From contig NZ_JABXWB010000005.1 in NCBI RefSeq assembly GCF_013375555.1, positions 1 through 64,000 of the forward strand: a stretch of DNA of 64,000 nt, given 5' to 3'. How positions within the stretch are numbered: the stretch's first letter is position 1; every line of letters begins with the position of its first letter. This DNA is from Sphingobium sp. EM0848 (GTDB lineage Bacteria > Pseudomonadota > Alphaproteobacteria > Sphingomonadales > Sphingomonadaceae). A program made the translations under genes and the position numbers. Under the pieces are notes generated by a model. That model was not told the origin of the DNA and did not search any database. It saw only the letters and a program-made list of their open reading frames with translations. Positions 1 to 8,765 of this stretch are shown here, one piece after another.

Positions 1-2331
1 ATGCAACAGGGGTGTATTCGCGCGGGCGTATCGCTCGCAGCGATGCTGATAGCCATGCCGGCGATAGCGCAGGATGAAGGCAACAACCAAGGCGGACTGC
101 ACGACATCATCGTCACTGCGCAGCGCAAGGCGGAAAATCTTCAGGATGTACCTATTTCCGTTACCGCGCTCACATCGGATTCGCTGACGTCTAGCGGTAT
201 AAGCGACACAACCGAGTTGCAGGCCGCCTCGCCCGGCCTCGTCACGTTCCAGACCGCGAATAACTTCTCGCCCTTCATCCGGGGCGTCGGCACCAACCAG
301 ACCGCCAGCGGGTCGGAGGCCTCCGTCGCCCTCTATATCGACGGTGTCTATCAAGGCCCCAAACCGGGCAATGTGATGGATCTGGGCGCGATCGAGCGGA
401 TCGAGGTGCTGAAAGGCCCGCAAGGCACATTGTTCGGCCGCAACGCAACTGGCGGTGCGATCAACATCGTCACCAAGGACCCAACCGTCGATCCCGCCAT
501 CAGCGCCGAATTCGGCTATGGCCGATTCGATGAAAAGACCAGCCGCGCCTATGCCAGCGGCGCCGTCACAGATACGCTGCTCGCCGCTGTCTCTTTTTCC
601 GGTAAATGGTCCGACGGCTATATTCGCGACGTCTATCGCAACAAGGATCAGGCGCCGGTCAAGAGCCTTAACGGCATGCTGAAACTCAAATGGATGCCGA
701 CCGACCGGCTGACCGCGACGCTGACAGGCGGCTATAGCTATCTCGACGATCCGACCTTCATGTCCGCCCATGCCGAGCCGGGCACGATCTCGACGGCGGC
801 AGGACTTGGCTTCCTCGCGCCCACCGGCCCGCGTGAGGCCGCGACCAGTGCGGAGGACGCCATCTCCACGGTGAAGACGGCGCGAGCGACACTTAACGTC
901 AATGCCGATCTGGGCGGCATCGATCTCGTCTCGATCACCGGCTATGTCCATATGGACGCCTTCAATTTCTTCGATCTCGACAGTTCGCCTGCTAATATCC
1001 TGCATCTGTCAACCGGGCAGATCGGCCGCCAATTCTCGCAGGAATTGCAATTGCAGAAGAATGACGGACCGTTCCGCTGGATCGCGGGCCTTTATTATCT
1101 GCGTTTCCGCGACGGGTACGACAAATTCCCCAAACCCTATCTGCTGCAACAGAATCTGCCCTTCGAATTTCGCCCCTCGGACCTGATAACGGGCAGGGTA
1201 GCGCTGGCCCGCAGCGCCATCGTGACCACCAACACCGGGTCGATCTTCGGTCAGGGCACCTATGATATTGCTCCGACCACGCGCATTACCGCAGGCCTGC
1301 GCTACAGCATCGAGAAGAAGGCAGTGAAGGGGACGCAATATCTGATCAACGGCACCCCCGCGCCGGGCGCCGGGATCGAGCTGGACGCAGGCAGCGGCGA
1401 CCCGTTCGGCGCCGTGCAGAATGCGACGGTCGATCTTTCCAAGACCTTCAAGAAGCTGACGTGGCGTCTGGCGATCGACCATGATTTTAGCGACGACATC
1501 ATGGGCTATGCCAGCTATACGCGTGGCTTCAAGAGCGGGTCGCTAAACGCAGGCATTATCAGCAACGCGCAGGTGCCGGTGAACCCGGAAGAAATCGATG
1601 CGTTCGAAGTCGGCCTGAAGTCGGAACTGTTCGACCGCAAACTGCGCCTCAACATCGCCGCTTTCTATTATGACTATAAGGATATTCAGGTGTCGCTGGT
1701 CACGGCCGGTTCGACCAGTGTGACCGAAAATGCGGCAGCAGCGCGGCTTTACGGCCTAGACGTCGATTTTGTCGCGGCGCCGACGCGGCAGCTTACGATC
1801 CGGGGCGGCATCAACCTGCTCAATTCGAAATATAAAAAGTATGAGAGCGCCGCGCTATTCCTGCCGCGCACCGCCGCCACCTGCCCGACGGGAGCGGCCG
1901 CGCAGGTCACGCTGGACCAGGCCAAGGCGATCGCCACACTGCCGCAACTGGGCGGCAATTGCACCTATCGGCTGGACGCGTCGGGATCGGACCTGATCAT
2001 CGCGCCAAAGCTCACCGCCAATATCGGCTTCGACTATGATTTGCCGATGGGGAATTCGCGCCTGACCCTGTCGTCGTCGCTCTACTATAATGATGGGTTC
2101 GACACGGCCGCTGGCGGCATCTTCGCCCATGTGCCCAGCTATGAGGCGTTGACCGCGTCGGCGACATGGAACGGACCGGACGATCGCTATTTCGTGCGGC
2201 TGTGGGGCCGGAACCTTACCAACGACATCCACCCCGAACTGATCCTGCCGCTCGCCACAACCTTTCAGGAAGTAAGCAGCATGCCGCGCAGCTATGGTGT
2301 GACGGTGGGTTTCAAATTCGGGGCGCGATAG
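1..2331 (+). CDS. TonB-dependent outer-membrane receptor
   Basis: Outer-membrane beta-barrel transporter that uses TonB energy to take up a large or hydrophobic ligand. Residues 1-23 look like a signal peptide ending AIA before Gln24. A TonB-box/plug start (DIIVTAQRK) lies at about 35-43, and the plug motif VLKGPQGTLFGRNATGG is near residues 131-150. The C-terminus ends in an aromatic-rich strand (VGFKFGAR), and the length of 776 aa is normal for the family. The ATG is the first base of the window, so a longer upstream start cannot be excluded, though the signal peptide supports this one. An MFS carrier follows 72 bp downstream, which suggests outer- and inner-membrane transport of the same compound. 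The ligand is unknown; nothing seen points to iron in particular. Confidence 0.93.
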   Translation: MQQGCIRAGVSLAAMLIAMPAIAQDEGNNQGGLHDIIVTAQRKAENLQDVPISVTALTSDSLTSSGISDTTELQAASPGLVTFQTANNFSPFIRGVGTNQTASGSEASVALYIDGVYQGPKPGNVMDLGAIERIEVLKGPQGTLFGRNATGGAINIVTKDPTVDPAISAEFGYGRFDEKTSRAYASGAVTDTLLAAVSFSGKWSDGYIRDVYRNKDQAPVKSLNGMLKLKWMPTDRLTATLTGGYSYLDDPTFMSAHAEPGTISTAAGLGFLAPTGPREAATSAEDAISTVKTARATLNVNADLGGIDLVSITGYVHMDAFNFFDLDSSPANILHLSTGQIGRQFSQELQLQKNDGPFRWIAGLYYLRFRDGYDKFPKPYLLQQNLPFEFRPSDLITGRVALARSAIVTTNTGSIFGQGTYDIAPTTRITAGLRYSIEKKAVKGTQYLINGTPAPGAGIELDAGSGDPFGAVQNATVDLSKTFKKLTWRLAIDHDFSDDIMGYASYTRGFKSGSLNAGIISNAQVPVNPEEIDAFEVGLKSELFDRKLRLNIAAFYYDYKDIQVSLVTAGSTSVTENAAAARLYGLDVDFVAAPTRQLTIRGGINLLNSKYKKYESAALFLPRTAATCPTGAAAQVTLDQAKAIATLPQLGGNCTYRLDASGSDLIIAPKLTANIGFDYDLPMGNSRLTLSSSLYYNDGFDTAAGGIFAHVPSYEALTASATWNGPDDRYFVRLWGRNLTNDIHPELILPLATTFQEVSSMPRSYGVTVGFKFGAR

Positions 2332-2403
2332 AGTGAACCATGGTTTCGAGCGCAGTCGGGAGACCATGGCCTCGACTGCGTTCGAACCCAACGGAGAGCG
2401 ATC

Positions 2404-3624
2404 ATGAAGGCTAAAGGCGAGTTCGCGCAACACTGGCCCGCACTGACCGGCGCCACCACAGCGGCCGGGACTGGCGCAGCGCTGTTCAGCTACACCACCA
2501 ATTATTTCATCCTGCCGCTGGAAGCTGGGGAGGGATGGAGCCGGAGCGCCATCGCTTTCGGGGCGACGCTCTACATGCTGGGAACGGCGGCGATGATGCC
2601 GCTGATCGGTATGCTCGCAGACCGGCTTGGCGTCAGGCGGGTCGCGCCGGTGGGCCTTGTGGGTTATGGGCTGCTCTGTCTGGCACTGACCGTGCTGCCC
2701 GCCCGCTTGCCGGTATTTTACGCCACCATGCTGCTGATCGCCCTGTTCTGTTCGGCGACCAGCGGCGTTGTCTTTGGCCCGTTCATCGCAGCCCGTTTCC
2801 AGCGACGGCGCGGCGTGGCGCTCAGTATCCTGCTCAGCGGCAATGCTGTGCTGCTGGTGCCGCTGGCACCGATATTGACGGCGGCGATTGCCGATCATGG
2901 CTGGCGGGTGGGCTATGCAATATTGGGCGGCTGCGCCTTGCTGATCGGCCTGCCGAGCGCCCTCCTCGCGACACGCGGCAAACCATCTGGAACGGCGAGA
3001 ACCAGCGGCCATGCGCATGACGGCACGACCATTAGGCAGGCCATCCGCACCGCCACCTATTGGAAGATCATCCTGGGCGTCATCTGTTCCACTCTGGCTC
3101 TGGGAGGCTTTCTCAACCAGCTTTCCCCACTGCTGGTCAGCCGAGGCCTCTCGACCACGCTCGCCGCCTCGCTGATGTCGCTGTTCGTGCTGATGGTGGT
3201 GATCGGCCGGGTGGCAGTGGGCGCGCTGCTCGACGCGCTGCGCCCTTCGCTGGTGTGCATGCTGGTGATGGCCGGAGCCGCAACGGGCGCCGCGCTGCTG
3301 CTGACCGAAGTGCCCTCGCCCCTGCTCTGCGCCTTGGTCGTGCTGCTGCTCGGCGCGGCCATGGGGGCGGAGGGCGATCTGCAAGCTTTCCTTCTGTCAC
3401 GCCATTTCGGCCTTGCCAATTTCGCCGCGCTGTTCGGCACCTCTGCCATGTGTGCCGCCGCCAGCCTTGGCCTGGGCGCGTTGCTGTTCGGCACGCTCTA
3501 CGACAGGACCGGCAATTATACCGCCGCGATCCTGATCGCCGTAGGGCTGCTGCTGACAGCCGGCCTCTGCTTCGGGAGCCTGGGCGACGCGGCGAGAAAG
3601 ACCCAACCCGCGATCGTGCAATGA
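2404..3624 (+). CDS. MFS transporter
   Basis: Inner-membrane major facilitator of 406 aa with about twelve hydrophobic segments. The loop 2-3 signature GMLADRLGVRR sits at residues 69-79. The ATG follows a GGAGAG sequence. The gene is in the same direction as the TonB receptor and 72 bp after it, so it probably carries the same substrate on into the cytoplasm or exports a product. The small N-terminal cytoplasmic part and monocarboxylate-carrier-like architecture fit organic-acid carriers, but the substrate cannot be read from the sequence. It ends convergently against the GMC oxidoreductase, with a short GC hairpin between them. Confidence 0.9.
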   Translation: MKAKGEFAQHWPALTGATTAAGTGAALFSYTTNYFILPLEAGEGWSRSAIAFGATLYMLGTAAMMPLIGMLADRLGVRRVAPVGLVGYGLLCLALTVLPARLPVFYATMLLIALFCSATSGVVFGPFIAARFQRRRGVALSILLSGNAVLLVPLAPILTAAIADHGWRVGYAILGGCALLIGLPSALLATRGKPSGTARTSGHAHDGTTIRQAIRTATYWKIILGVICSTLALGGFLNQLSPLLVSRGLSTTLAASLMSLFVLMVVIGRVAVGALLDALRPSLVCMLVMAGAATGAALLLTEVPSPLLCALVVLLLGAAMGAEGDLQAFLLSRHFGLANFAALFGTSAMCAAASLGLGALLFGTLYDRTGNYTAAILIAVGLLLTAGLCFGSLGDAARKTQPAIVQ

Positions 3625-3626
3625 AG

Positions 3627-3644
3627 CGGGGGCCAACGCCCCTG
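3627..3644. terminator. possible hairpin between convergent genes
   Basis: GGGGC and GCCCC are paired around a CAAC loop in the 29-bp gap between the MFS stop and the GMC stop. There is no clear T-run on either side, so this is only a weak candidate for a shared terminator. Confidence 0.3.
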
Positions 3645-3653
3645 CCCCTGCCT

Positions 3654-5255
3654 TTATCCATTATCCGCAATGATCAGGTCCGCCGCCCGCCAGGCAATGG
3701 CGGTCGCCGGACCATTGGTATTGCCCGCGACGATGAACGGCATGATCGAGGTATCAATCACCCGCAGGCCGTCGATCCCGCGCACCCGAAGCCGGGTATC
3801 GCAGACCGCCGCCTCATCCCGGCCCGCCGCACAGGTGCCGGTGGCGTGATAGGCTCCATTGCCCATCTGATCATAGGCGGCGATAATCTCATCATCGCTT
3901 TCATATCGGGCGCCGGGCCGCGTCTCTTCCTGAACCAGATCGCTGAGCGGCGACTGCTTCACATAGTTGCGGGCATAGCGCACGACATCGATCATCGTCT
4001 GCCGGTCATAGGGATCGAGATGATAATTGGGAACGATCTCCGGCAACGCGTTGGGATCAGCCGAGCGGATCATCACCGACCCCAGCGACCGCGGCCGCAA
4101 CAGATAGGCGCAGATCTGGAAGCCACCATGCTTTTCCGTTGCCAGAGCAGGCGAGCTATAATCCATGGTAAAGCCCGCGAGCAGGAACTGCCCATCGGGC
4201 CGGGGCGCATCGGGCCGCGTCTTGAACCAGGCGCCCGCCTCATAGGTCGCATTGCCCATGCGCCCGCTGCCGCCCAGCAGATAATATTGCAGCACATTGC
4301 GGACGAGACGCAGGCCGCGATATTCCTTATTCTCCGAAGCGCCATCATCGGCACGGAACTGCATGACGATGGCGCGGTGCTCACGCAGATTCTGGCCGAC
4401 ATTGGGGCTGTCATGCACCACATCGACGCCGACCGAGCGCAGATGGTCGGCGGCACCGATGCCGCTGCGCTGGAGGATGGCGGGCGATCCCATCGACCCG
4501 GCGCACAGCAGCACCTCCCGCGTGGCGCCATAGCTGACGGGGGCGCCCGCCCTCATGCCGACGACACCCACGGCCCGTTTTCCGTCCATCAGCAGCCTGT
4601 CGACCACAAAATCGGTGATGACGGTCAGATTGTCGCGGCTCTGCACCGGCCGAAGGAAAGCCACCGCCGAACTCTGCCGCTTGCCCTTATAGACGTTGCG
4701 GGGCGCATAACCGACCCGCTCGACATCCTGGGGATCGTTAACGTCGACCTTCCGGGTGAGGCCCAATTTCTCGCCCGCCGCGATGGCCGCATCGATCAGC
4801 CGGTCGCGTTTGGGCACGGTCAGGCGCAGAAAGCCCTTGTCACCCCGCGTCGGCGCGGCCCCCAGCTCATGATTTTCCAGTTCCTTATAAGCCTGACCGA
4901 TATGCTTCCAGCTCCAGTCGTCGCCAGCGATGCGCGCCATCTCGTCATAATCGGCATCCTGCCCCCGCACATACATCATGCCATTGACCGCGCTCGATCC
5001 GCCCAACGTCTTGCCGCGCACCCAAGGCTCGGCATTGCCAGCCGTATAATGGTCGGGCTTCGTCATGTAGAGCCAAAGGAAGTTGACGTTCGCCATGATC
5101 TTGGCGATCCCCTTGGGCATGTGGATGAAGGGATGGGTGTCGCGCGGCCCAGACTCGATCAGCAGCACCTTGACCGCAGGATCGGCGGATAGACGGTTCG
5201 CCAATACGCAGCCCGACGATCCCGCACCCACGATCACATAGTCGAAACTTTCCAT
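3654..5255 (-). CDS. GMC-family alcohol oxidoreductase (choline dehydrogenase-like)
   Basis: FAD-dependent oxidation of an alcohol to an aldehyde. The N-terminal nucleotide-binding motif GAGSSGCVLANRL lies at about residues 10-22. A GMC signature follows (GKTLGGSSAVNGMMYVRG, about 80-97). The C-terminal active-site His (YHATGTC, His about 470) and the paired Asn (GNTNG, about 514) are present. At 533 aa it is the usual length for the choline dehydrogenase/AlkJ branch. The ATG at 5255 is preferred over an upstream in-frame codon because GGAGTGGG lies just before it. It diverges from the SDR at 5371 across a promoter that carries the shared GATTAAT-like element, so the two may act on successive oxidation states of one substrate. 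AlkJ-type enzymes pass electrons to the quinone pool; that is family knowledge. Confidence 0.92.
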   Translation of the reverse strand: MESFDYVIVGAGSSGCVLANRLSADPAVKVLLIESGPRDTHPFIHMPKGIAKIMANVNFLWLYMTKPDHYTAGNAEPWVRGKTLGGSSAVNGMMYVRGQDADYDEMARIAGDDWSWKHIGQAYKELENHELGAAPTRGDKGFLRLTVPKRDRLIDAAIAAGEKLGLTRKVDVNDPQDVERVGYAPRNVYKGKRQSSAVAFLRPVQSRDNLTVITDFVVDRLLMDGKRAVGVVGMRAGAPVSYGATREVLLCAGSMGSPAILQRSGIGAADHLRSVGVDVVHDSPNVGQNLREHRAIVMQFRADDGASENKEYRGLRLVRNVLQYYLLGGSGRMGNATYEAGAWFKTRPDAPRPDGQFLLAGFTMDYSSPALATEKHGGFQICAYLLRPRSLGSVMIRSADPNALPEIVPNYHLDPYDRQTMIDVVRYARNYVKQSPLSDLVQEETRPGARYESDDEIIAAYDQMGNGAYHATGTCAAGRDEAAVCDTRLRVRGIDGLRVIDTSIMPFIVAGNTNGPATAIAWRAADLIIADNG

Positions 5256-5329
5256 CACCCACTCCGCATCAATCAATGGCGGACGCCAGCCGATATTGAG
5301 TCTTGCGCCAGCCTCTTTTCTTCTCCTTA

Positions 5330-5345
5330 TTCGATCAATTAAGAT
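5330..5345. promoter_or_regulatory. shared operator-like element, GMC/SDR divergent promoter
   Basis: The sequence ttcgatcaattaagat, read on the other strand as atcttaattgatcgaa, has the half-sites TTAATTG and CGAATAA separated by two bases. It lies between the divergent genes at 5255 and 5371. Confidence 0.5.
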
Positions 5346-5370
5346 TATCCGTCAACAAGGAGAGAGAAAG

Positions 5371-6162
5371 ATGGGATTCGGGAAAATGCCGATTCTGGAT
5401 CTGAGCCGTTCAGTGCGCGGAAGCCGCGTGCTGGTGACGGGCGGGGCAAGCGGCATGGGCCGGGCCACAGCCTGGCTATTCGCCCGCGAAGGCGCGAAAG
5501 TCGCCCTGACCGACATCGACGCTCAGGGCGCCGAGGAAGTCGCGCAAGCTATTCGCAACGAAGGCCATGACGCGCAGGCATGGCTGCTCGACGCGGGCGA
5601 CCGGGAAGCCATCCAGCGCATCGTTCCGGAAATCGCGCAGGCTCTGGGTGGCCTCGACATCATCGTCAACAATGCGGGCATTTCCGCCAAAGTGCCGTTC
5701 GACGCTCCCGATTATGACGCGAACTGGGACCGCAATCTCGCAATCACGCTCACCGGGCAGCAGGCCGTGATCCGCGCTTCCATTCCCTTCCTCATGGCTT
5801 CGGACGCGCCGCGCATCATCAATATCGCCTCGACCGAAGCGCTGGGCGCCAGCGCCGGTTTGAGTGCCTATTCCGCAGCCAAGGCCGGCGTGATCGGCCT
5901 GACGCGCTCCTTCGCGGTCGAGCTGGGCCGCCATGGCATCACCGTTAATTGCCTCTGCCCTGGCCCGATCCTCACCGGCATGACCGACCATCTGACAGAG
6001 GAAGACCGCGCCACCTTCGCCCGGCGCCGCACGGCGCTGCGCCGCTATGGCGACCCGATGGAAGTCGCGCATGTGACGCTCAGCCTGGCGCTGCCCGCCT
6101 CCTCCTATATTACCGGGGCAGTGATTCCGGTCGATGGCGGGCTATCGACACGGCACGCCTGA
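5371..6162 (+). CDS. SDR-family NAD(P) oxidoreductase
   Basis: Classical short-chain dehydrogenase of 263 aa. The Rossmann motif TGGASGMG is at residues 23-30, NNAG follows in the middle, and the catalytic Tyr167-x3-Lys171 lies in AYSAAKAG. The ATG at 5371 is chosen because AAGGAGAGAG precedes it by a normal distance; longer in-frame starts would run into the operator-like promoter region. The C-terminal VDGG motif is typical of 3-oxoacyl reductase-like SDRs. Position between an alcohol dehydrogenase and a Rieske oxygenase suggests it interconverts a hydroxyl and a ketone on the pathway substrate. The exact substrate is unknown. Confidence 0.9.
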   Translation: MGFGKMPILDLSRSVRGSRVLVTGGASGMGRATAWLFAREGAKVALTDIDAQGAEEVAQAIRNEGHDAQAWLLDAGDREAIQRIVPEIAQALGGLDIIVNNAGISAKVPFDAPDYDANWDRNLAITLTGQQAVIRASIPFLMASDAPRIINIASTEALGASAGLSAYSAAKAGVIGLTRSFAVELGRHGITVNCLCPGPILTGMTDHLTEEDRATFARRRTALRRYGDPMEVAHVTLSLALPASSYITGAVIPVDGGLSTRHA

Positions 6163-6189
6163 ACCAATGTGGCGAAGCGGCTTGCAAAA

Positions 6190-6203
6190 CTAATCTAATT
6201 AGA
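6190..6203. promoter_or_regulatory. AT-rich palindrome upstream of Rieske oxygenase
   Basis: The sequence ctaatctaattaga contains the perfect palindrome CTAATTAG and ends 35 bp before the Rieske start. It is a weaker relative of the recurrent TTAATC element. Confidence 0.35.
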
Positions 6204-6238
6204 ATAGAATCATCCTCACAAACAGGAGGAGGGTACAG

Positions 6239-7453
6239 ATGGCCACTGTTGTGCCAGAGGAAAGTACAGCGTCGACCGAGGTAAAGGCTCATGAAGTGCG
6301 CCCCCCGCGCAAACCGAGCGCCAGCCAGATCGCCGCAGCGCGTTCGCTGCCCAACAATAATGAAGCGGTGTGGCCGGCCTTCACGACCAAATTGCCCTCC
6401 AGCCTCTATATTGACGAGGATCGGTTCGATGAGGAGCATCGCAAACTGTTCATGACGCTGCCGCTACCGCTGGCTCCATCCGCCTTGCTGGCGGAGCCGG
6501 GCTCCTTCGTGTGCCGCGACGGTTTCGGCCAGTCGGTGATCCTGACCCGTGACAAGGATGGCAAGGTCCATGCGCTGGTGAACAGTTGCCGTCATCGTGG
6601 ATCACGCGTGACCGAAAATGACGAGCCGGCCAAGGGCCGCCTGATGATCTGCCCCTATCATGCCTGGAGTTATGACCTCAGCGGTAAATTGATGGCCGTC
6701 CCCCGTCGCGAAGTGTTCGGCGAACTCGACAAGTCGGAACTCGGCATGGTGAAGCTACCCTGCGTCGAGAAGGGCGGGATCATCTGGGTCAAGATGGATC
6801 ATGAAGCCAATGACGACTTCTCCCATGTCTCGGATGAACTGGTAGCTGATTTCGATGCCTTGGGTGTCGCTGACATGCACATGTTCGCGCTACGCAAACA
6901 TGAGGTCGAAGGCAATTGGAAATTGATTCTCGACACCTTCCTGGAGGGCTATCACGTCATCCGCCTGCACGTACAAACCGTGGGTCCGCTTTATGAGGAT
7001 ACGGTGGTGCAGGTCGACCGGCTCGGCTCCCATCTGCGCCAGACGTCAGCGCGGGTCGGCTTCACAAAGGATATATTGGCCCAGAATGAGGAGTCGGTCG
7101 ACGATCTTCGTCGGGTCGTCACCTATGTCTATACGCTGCTGCCCAATGTCGCCTTCATTTGCAGTCAGGATTATTGCAATATGCTGGTCATGCAGCCCAA
7201 GGGCGTCGGCAAGACGATCGTCCACAATTTCATGCTGACCAACGTCAATCCGCAGAGCGAGAAACTGCGCCAGAAGTGGGAAAAGTCACTGGAGCTGACC
7301 GACGGTCTCGCCTTCCCGGAGGATTTCTCTGCGTCGGCGGCTACCTATCAAGGCCTGACGACGGGCGTGGTCAAGGAGTTGATGATCGGCGGCATGGAAG
7401 TGGCCATGGAGCATTATCATGAGATGATCGAAGAGATGGTGGCGAGGGCCTGA
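6239..7453 (+). CDS. Rieske non-heme iron oxygenase, alpha subunit
   Basis: Oxygenase component that inserts oxygen into an aromatic, alicyclic or steroid-like substrate. The [2Fe-2S] Rieske centre is visible as Cys117-x-His119 and Cys138-x2-His141 (CRH...CPYH). The mononuclear iron ligands His239 and His244 lie in the motif DTFLEGYHVIRLH. The length of 404 aa is normal for an alpha subunit. Residues 1-40 form a polar, probably disordered, extension. The start follows an excellent AGGAGG sequence. No ferredoxin, reductase or beta subunit is encoded nearby, so electrons must come from partners elsewhere. It is 76 bp downstream of the SDR and may share its transcript or use the palindrome in between. 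Confidence 0.93.
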   Translation: MATVVPEESTASTEVKAHEVRPPRKPSASQIAAARSLPNNNEAVWPAFTTKLPSSLYIDEDRFDEEHRKLFMTLPLPLAPSALLAEPGSFVCRDGFGQSVILTRDKDGKVHALVNSCRHRGSRVTENDEPAKGRLMICPYHAWSYDLSGKLMAVPRREVFGELDKSELGMVKLPCVEKGGIIWVKMDHEANDDFSHVSDELVADFDALGVADMHMFALRKHEVEGNWKLILDTFLEGYHVIRLHVQTVGPLYEDTVVQVDRLGSHLRQTSARVGFTKDILAQNEESVDDLRRVVTYVYTLLPNVAFICSQDYCNMLVMQPKGVGKTIVHNFMLTNVNPQSEKLRQKWEKSLELTDGLAFPEDFSASAATYQGLTTGVVKELMIGGMEVAMEHYHEMIEEMVARA

Positions 7454-7497
7454 CCGCATTCCGAACGATTATTCTTTCAAAAATATCTTCTTTTCTT

Positions 7498-7608
7498 CGT
7501 CATCCCCGCGAAGGCGGGGATCCATCTCCCGCAAGTTGCGCCTGGCGCAAGGTCAGGAGATGGGTTCCCGCATTGGCTGGCGCCGCCCTTCGGGTCGCGG
7601 GAATGACG
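7498..7608. repeat. REP-like inverted-repeat element, copy 1
   Basis: A 111-bp element whose ends are near-perfect inverted repeats (CGTCATCCCCGCG against CGCGGGAATGACG). Nested inside are the inner arms GGATCCATCTCC / GGAGATGGGTTCC and a small TTGCGCC-TGGCGCAA hairpin. It occupies most of the gap between the convergent Rieske and lipocalin-like genes. A diverged copy lies at 53323-53410. Elements beginning CGTCATCCCCGCGAAGGCGGGG are common intergenic repeats in sphingomonads. It may also act as a terminator for both genes. Confidence 0.75.
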
Positions 7609-7643
7609 CATTTACTTAGATGCGACTACATTCCCAAAACGAG

Positions 7644-8054
7644 TCAGGCCGCAGCCCGGACCCAGATCAGTTCGTCATGCGATTTGACGCCATCGGCGGT
7701 GACGTGGCCATCGGTCGTCAACATCAGATGCCCCTCCGCCGTGAAGCTGATGTAACGCTCCAGCGTGTGCCCAATCAGGTCGCTGATCGAACAGGCGTCA
7801 AGCCGATGCGATACCGTCGTCCCTTCGACATCCCAGGCTCCCGAATAAGCGAGGAAGGTCGACCAGGACTGCGCGGCGGTGCCCGCTACCCATTCCGGAC
7901 TCATCAGGAACGCGCACATCAAGCCGCCGTCATCGTAGATCAACCGTCCGCTCGCCCCCTCCCCCATAGGATAGCGGTAAAATTCGCCATTGCGAAAACG
8001 GCGCAGGCTGAGCAGCGACCAGGCGCCCAGCACCGATCCTCTTATAACACTCAT
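7644..8054 (-). CDS. lipocalin-like domain protein
   Basis: Small cytoplasmic protein of 136 aa. Motifs such as LGAWSLLS near the start, PMGEGASGRLIYDDGG, and YSGAWDVEGTTVSHRLD match the bacterial lipocalin-like domain family, in which a small beta-barrel binds hydrophobic ligands. No signal peptide is visible. A GGAGAGG ribosome site precedes the ATG by a few bases. It is the last gene of a leftward operon after a crotonase and a TetR regulator, separated from the latter by only 24 bp. A role in holding a hydrophobic intermediate or in an isomerase-like reaction is conceivable, but the function is not established. Confidence 0.75.
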   Translation of the reverse strand: MSVIRGSVLGAWSLLSLRRFRNGEFYRYPMGEGASGRLIYDDGGLMCAFLMSPEWVAGTAAQSWSTFLAYSGAWDVEGTTVSHRLDACSISDLIGHTLERYISFTAEGHLMLTTDGHVTADGVKSHDELIWVRAAA

Positions 8055-8078
8055 TTTCCTCTCCAGTTTTTACGATGA

Positions 8079-8747
8079 TCAGGCCCGCTTGCCCGTGTCG
8101 GTCAATATGCCGCCCAACACCAGATCAAGCAGCGCATTGGTATAGTCACGCCGCAACACCTCATCGATCCGATCGATACCGAAAGCATGGTTCAGCACAT
8201 GCTGGCCAAAGAAAAGCTGATCGCACGCGCCAAGGACGATGAAATAGAACATCATCGGATCGATGCGTTTGAACTGACCGCTCTCCATCCCTTCCTGTAA
8301 CAATAAGCGTTGCGTCTCGGCCAGAGGCTTGGAAATGGTTTCGGACACCCTGATCGCCAGTTCCTGCTCCATCAGCATTGCGTGGATCAGTCGGTTCACA
8401 AAGGGATAGCGGAAATAGACGTTAATGATGCCCTTGATATGCAGCTTCAGCTTCTCGACCACGGGCAGGTCCATTTCGACCAGCCCTTTAAGTTGCTCTA
8501 GCCCCGCGCCAAGGACATTTTCGCACAACGCCAGCATCAACCCATTCTTGCTGCCGAAATAATATTTCACCAGCGCCGAGTTGAGCTGCGACCTCTGCGC
8601 AATTTCATTCAGGGAAACTTCAATGCTATTGCGTTCTATCATCAACTCGGCCGCAGCATTTAAAAGTATGGCGCGGGACGATATCTTTTCAGTTGCCGTG
8701 GACATTTTGGCCACAGCAGCTTTACTCGATTGCCTCACAGATCGCAT
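8079..8747 (-). CDS. TetR-family transcriptional regulator
   Basis: DNA-binding repressor-type protein of 222 aa. The N-terminal helix-turn-helix is clear (SLNEIAQRSQLNSALVKYYFGSK, about residues 46-68) and is followed by an all-helical ligand-binding domain. ATG 8747 is chosen because GGGGA precedes it; an in-frame ATG at 8705 lacks a good ribosome site. It lies between a crotonase (18-bp gap) and the lipocalin-like gene, in an operon whose promoter carries the AATTAATTAATCGAA element. Because that element recurs in about a dozen promoters of the window, this regulator is the best local candidate for binding it, with an acyl-CoA intermediate as the likely inducer. That link is inference. Confidence 0.92.
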   Translation of the reverse strand: MRSVRQSSKAAVAKMSTATEKISSRAILLNAAAELMIERNSIEVSLNEIAQRSQLNSALVKYYFGSKNGLMLALCENVLGAGLEQLKGLVEMDLPVVEKLKLHIKGIINVYFRYPFVNRLIHAMLMEQELAIRVSETISKPLAETQRLLLQEGMESGQFKRIDPMMFYFIVLGACDQLFFGQHVLNHAFGIDRIDEVLRRDYTNALLDLVLGGILTDTGKRA

Positions 8748-8765
8748 GATTGTTCCCCGGCCCAC

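Noticed and set aside
1855..3384. 509-aa minus-strand frame opposite the TonB and MFS genes
   Set aside because: Its composition (Gln, His, Arg rich) and lack of a motif show it is an antisense artefact of high-GC codon use.
3060..5192. 710-aa plus-strand reading frame opposite the GMC gene
   Set aside because: It is a shadow frame of the MFS and GMC genes: rich in Arg, Pro and His runs, with no recognisable family motif, while the GMC frame has clear catalytic motifs.
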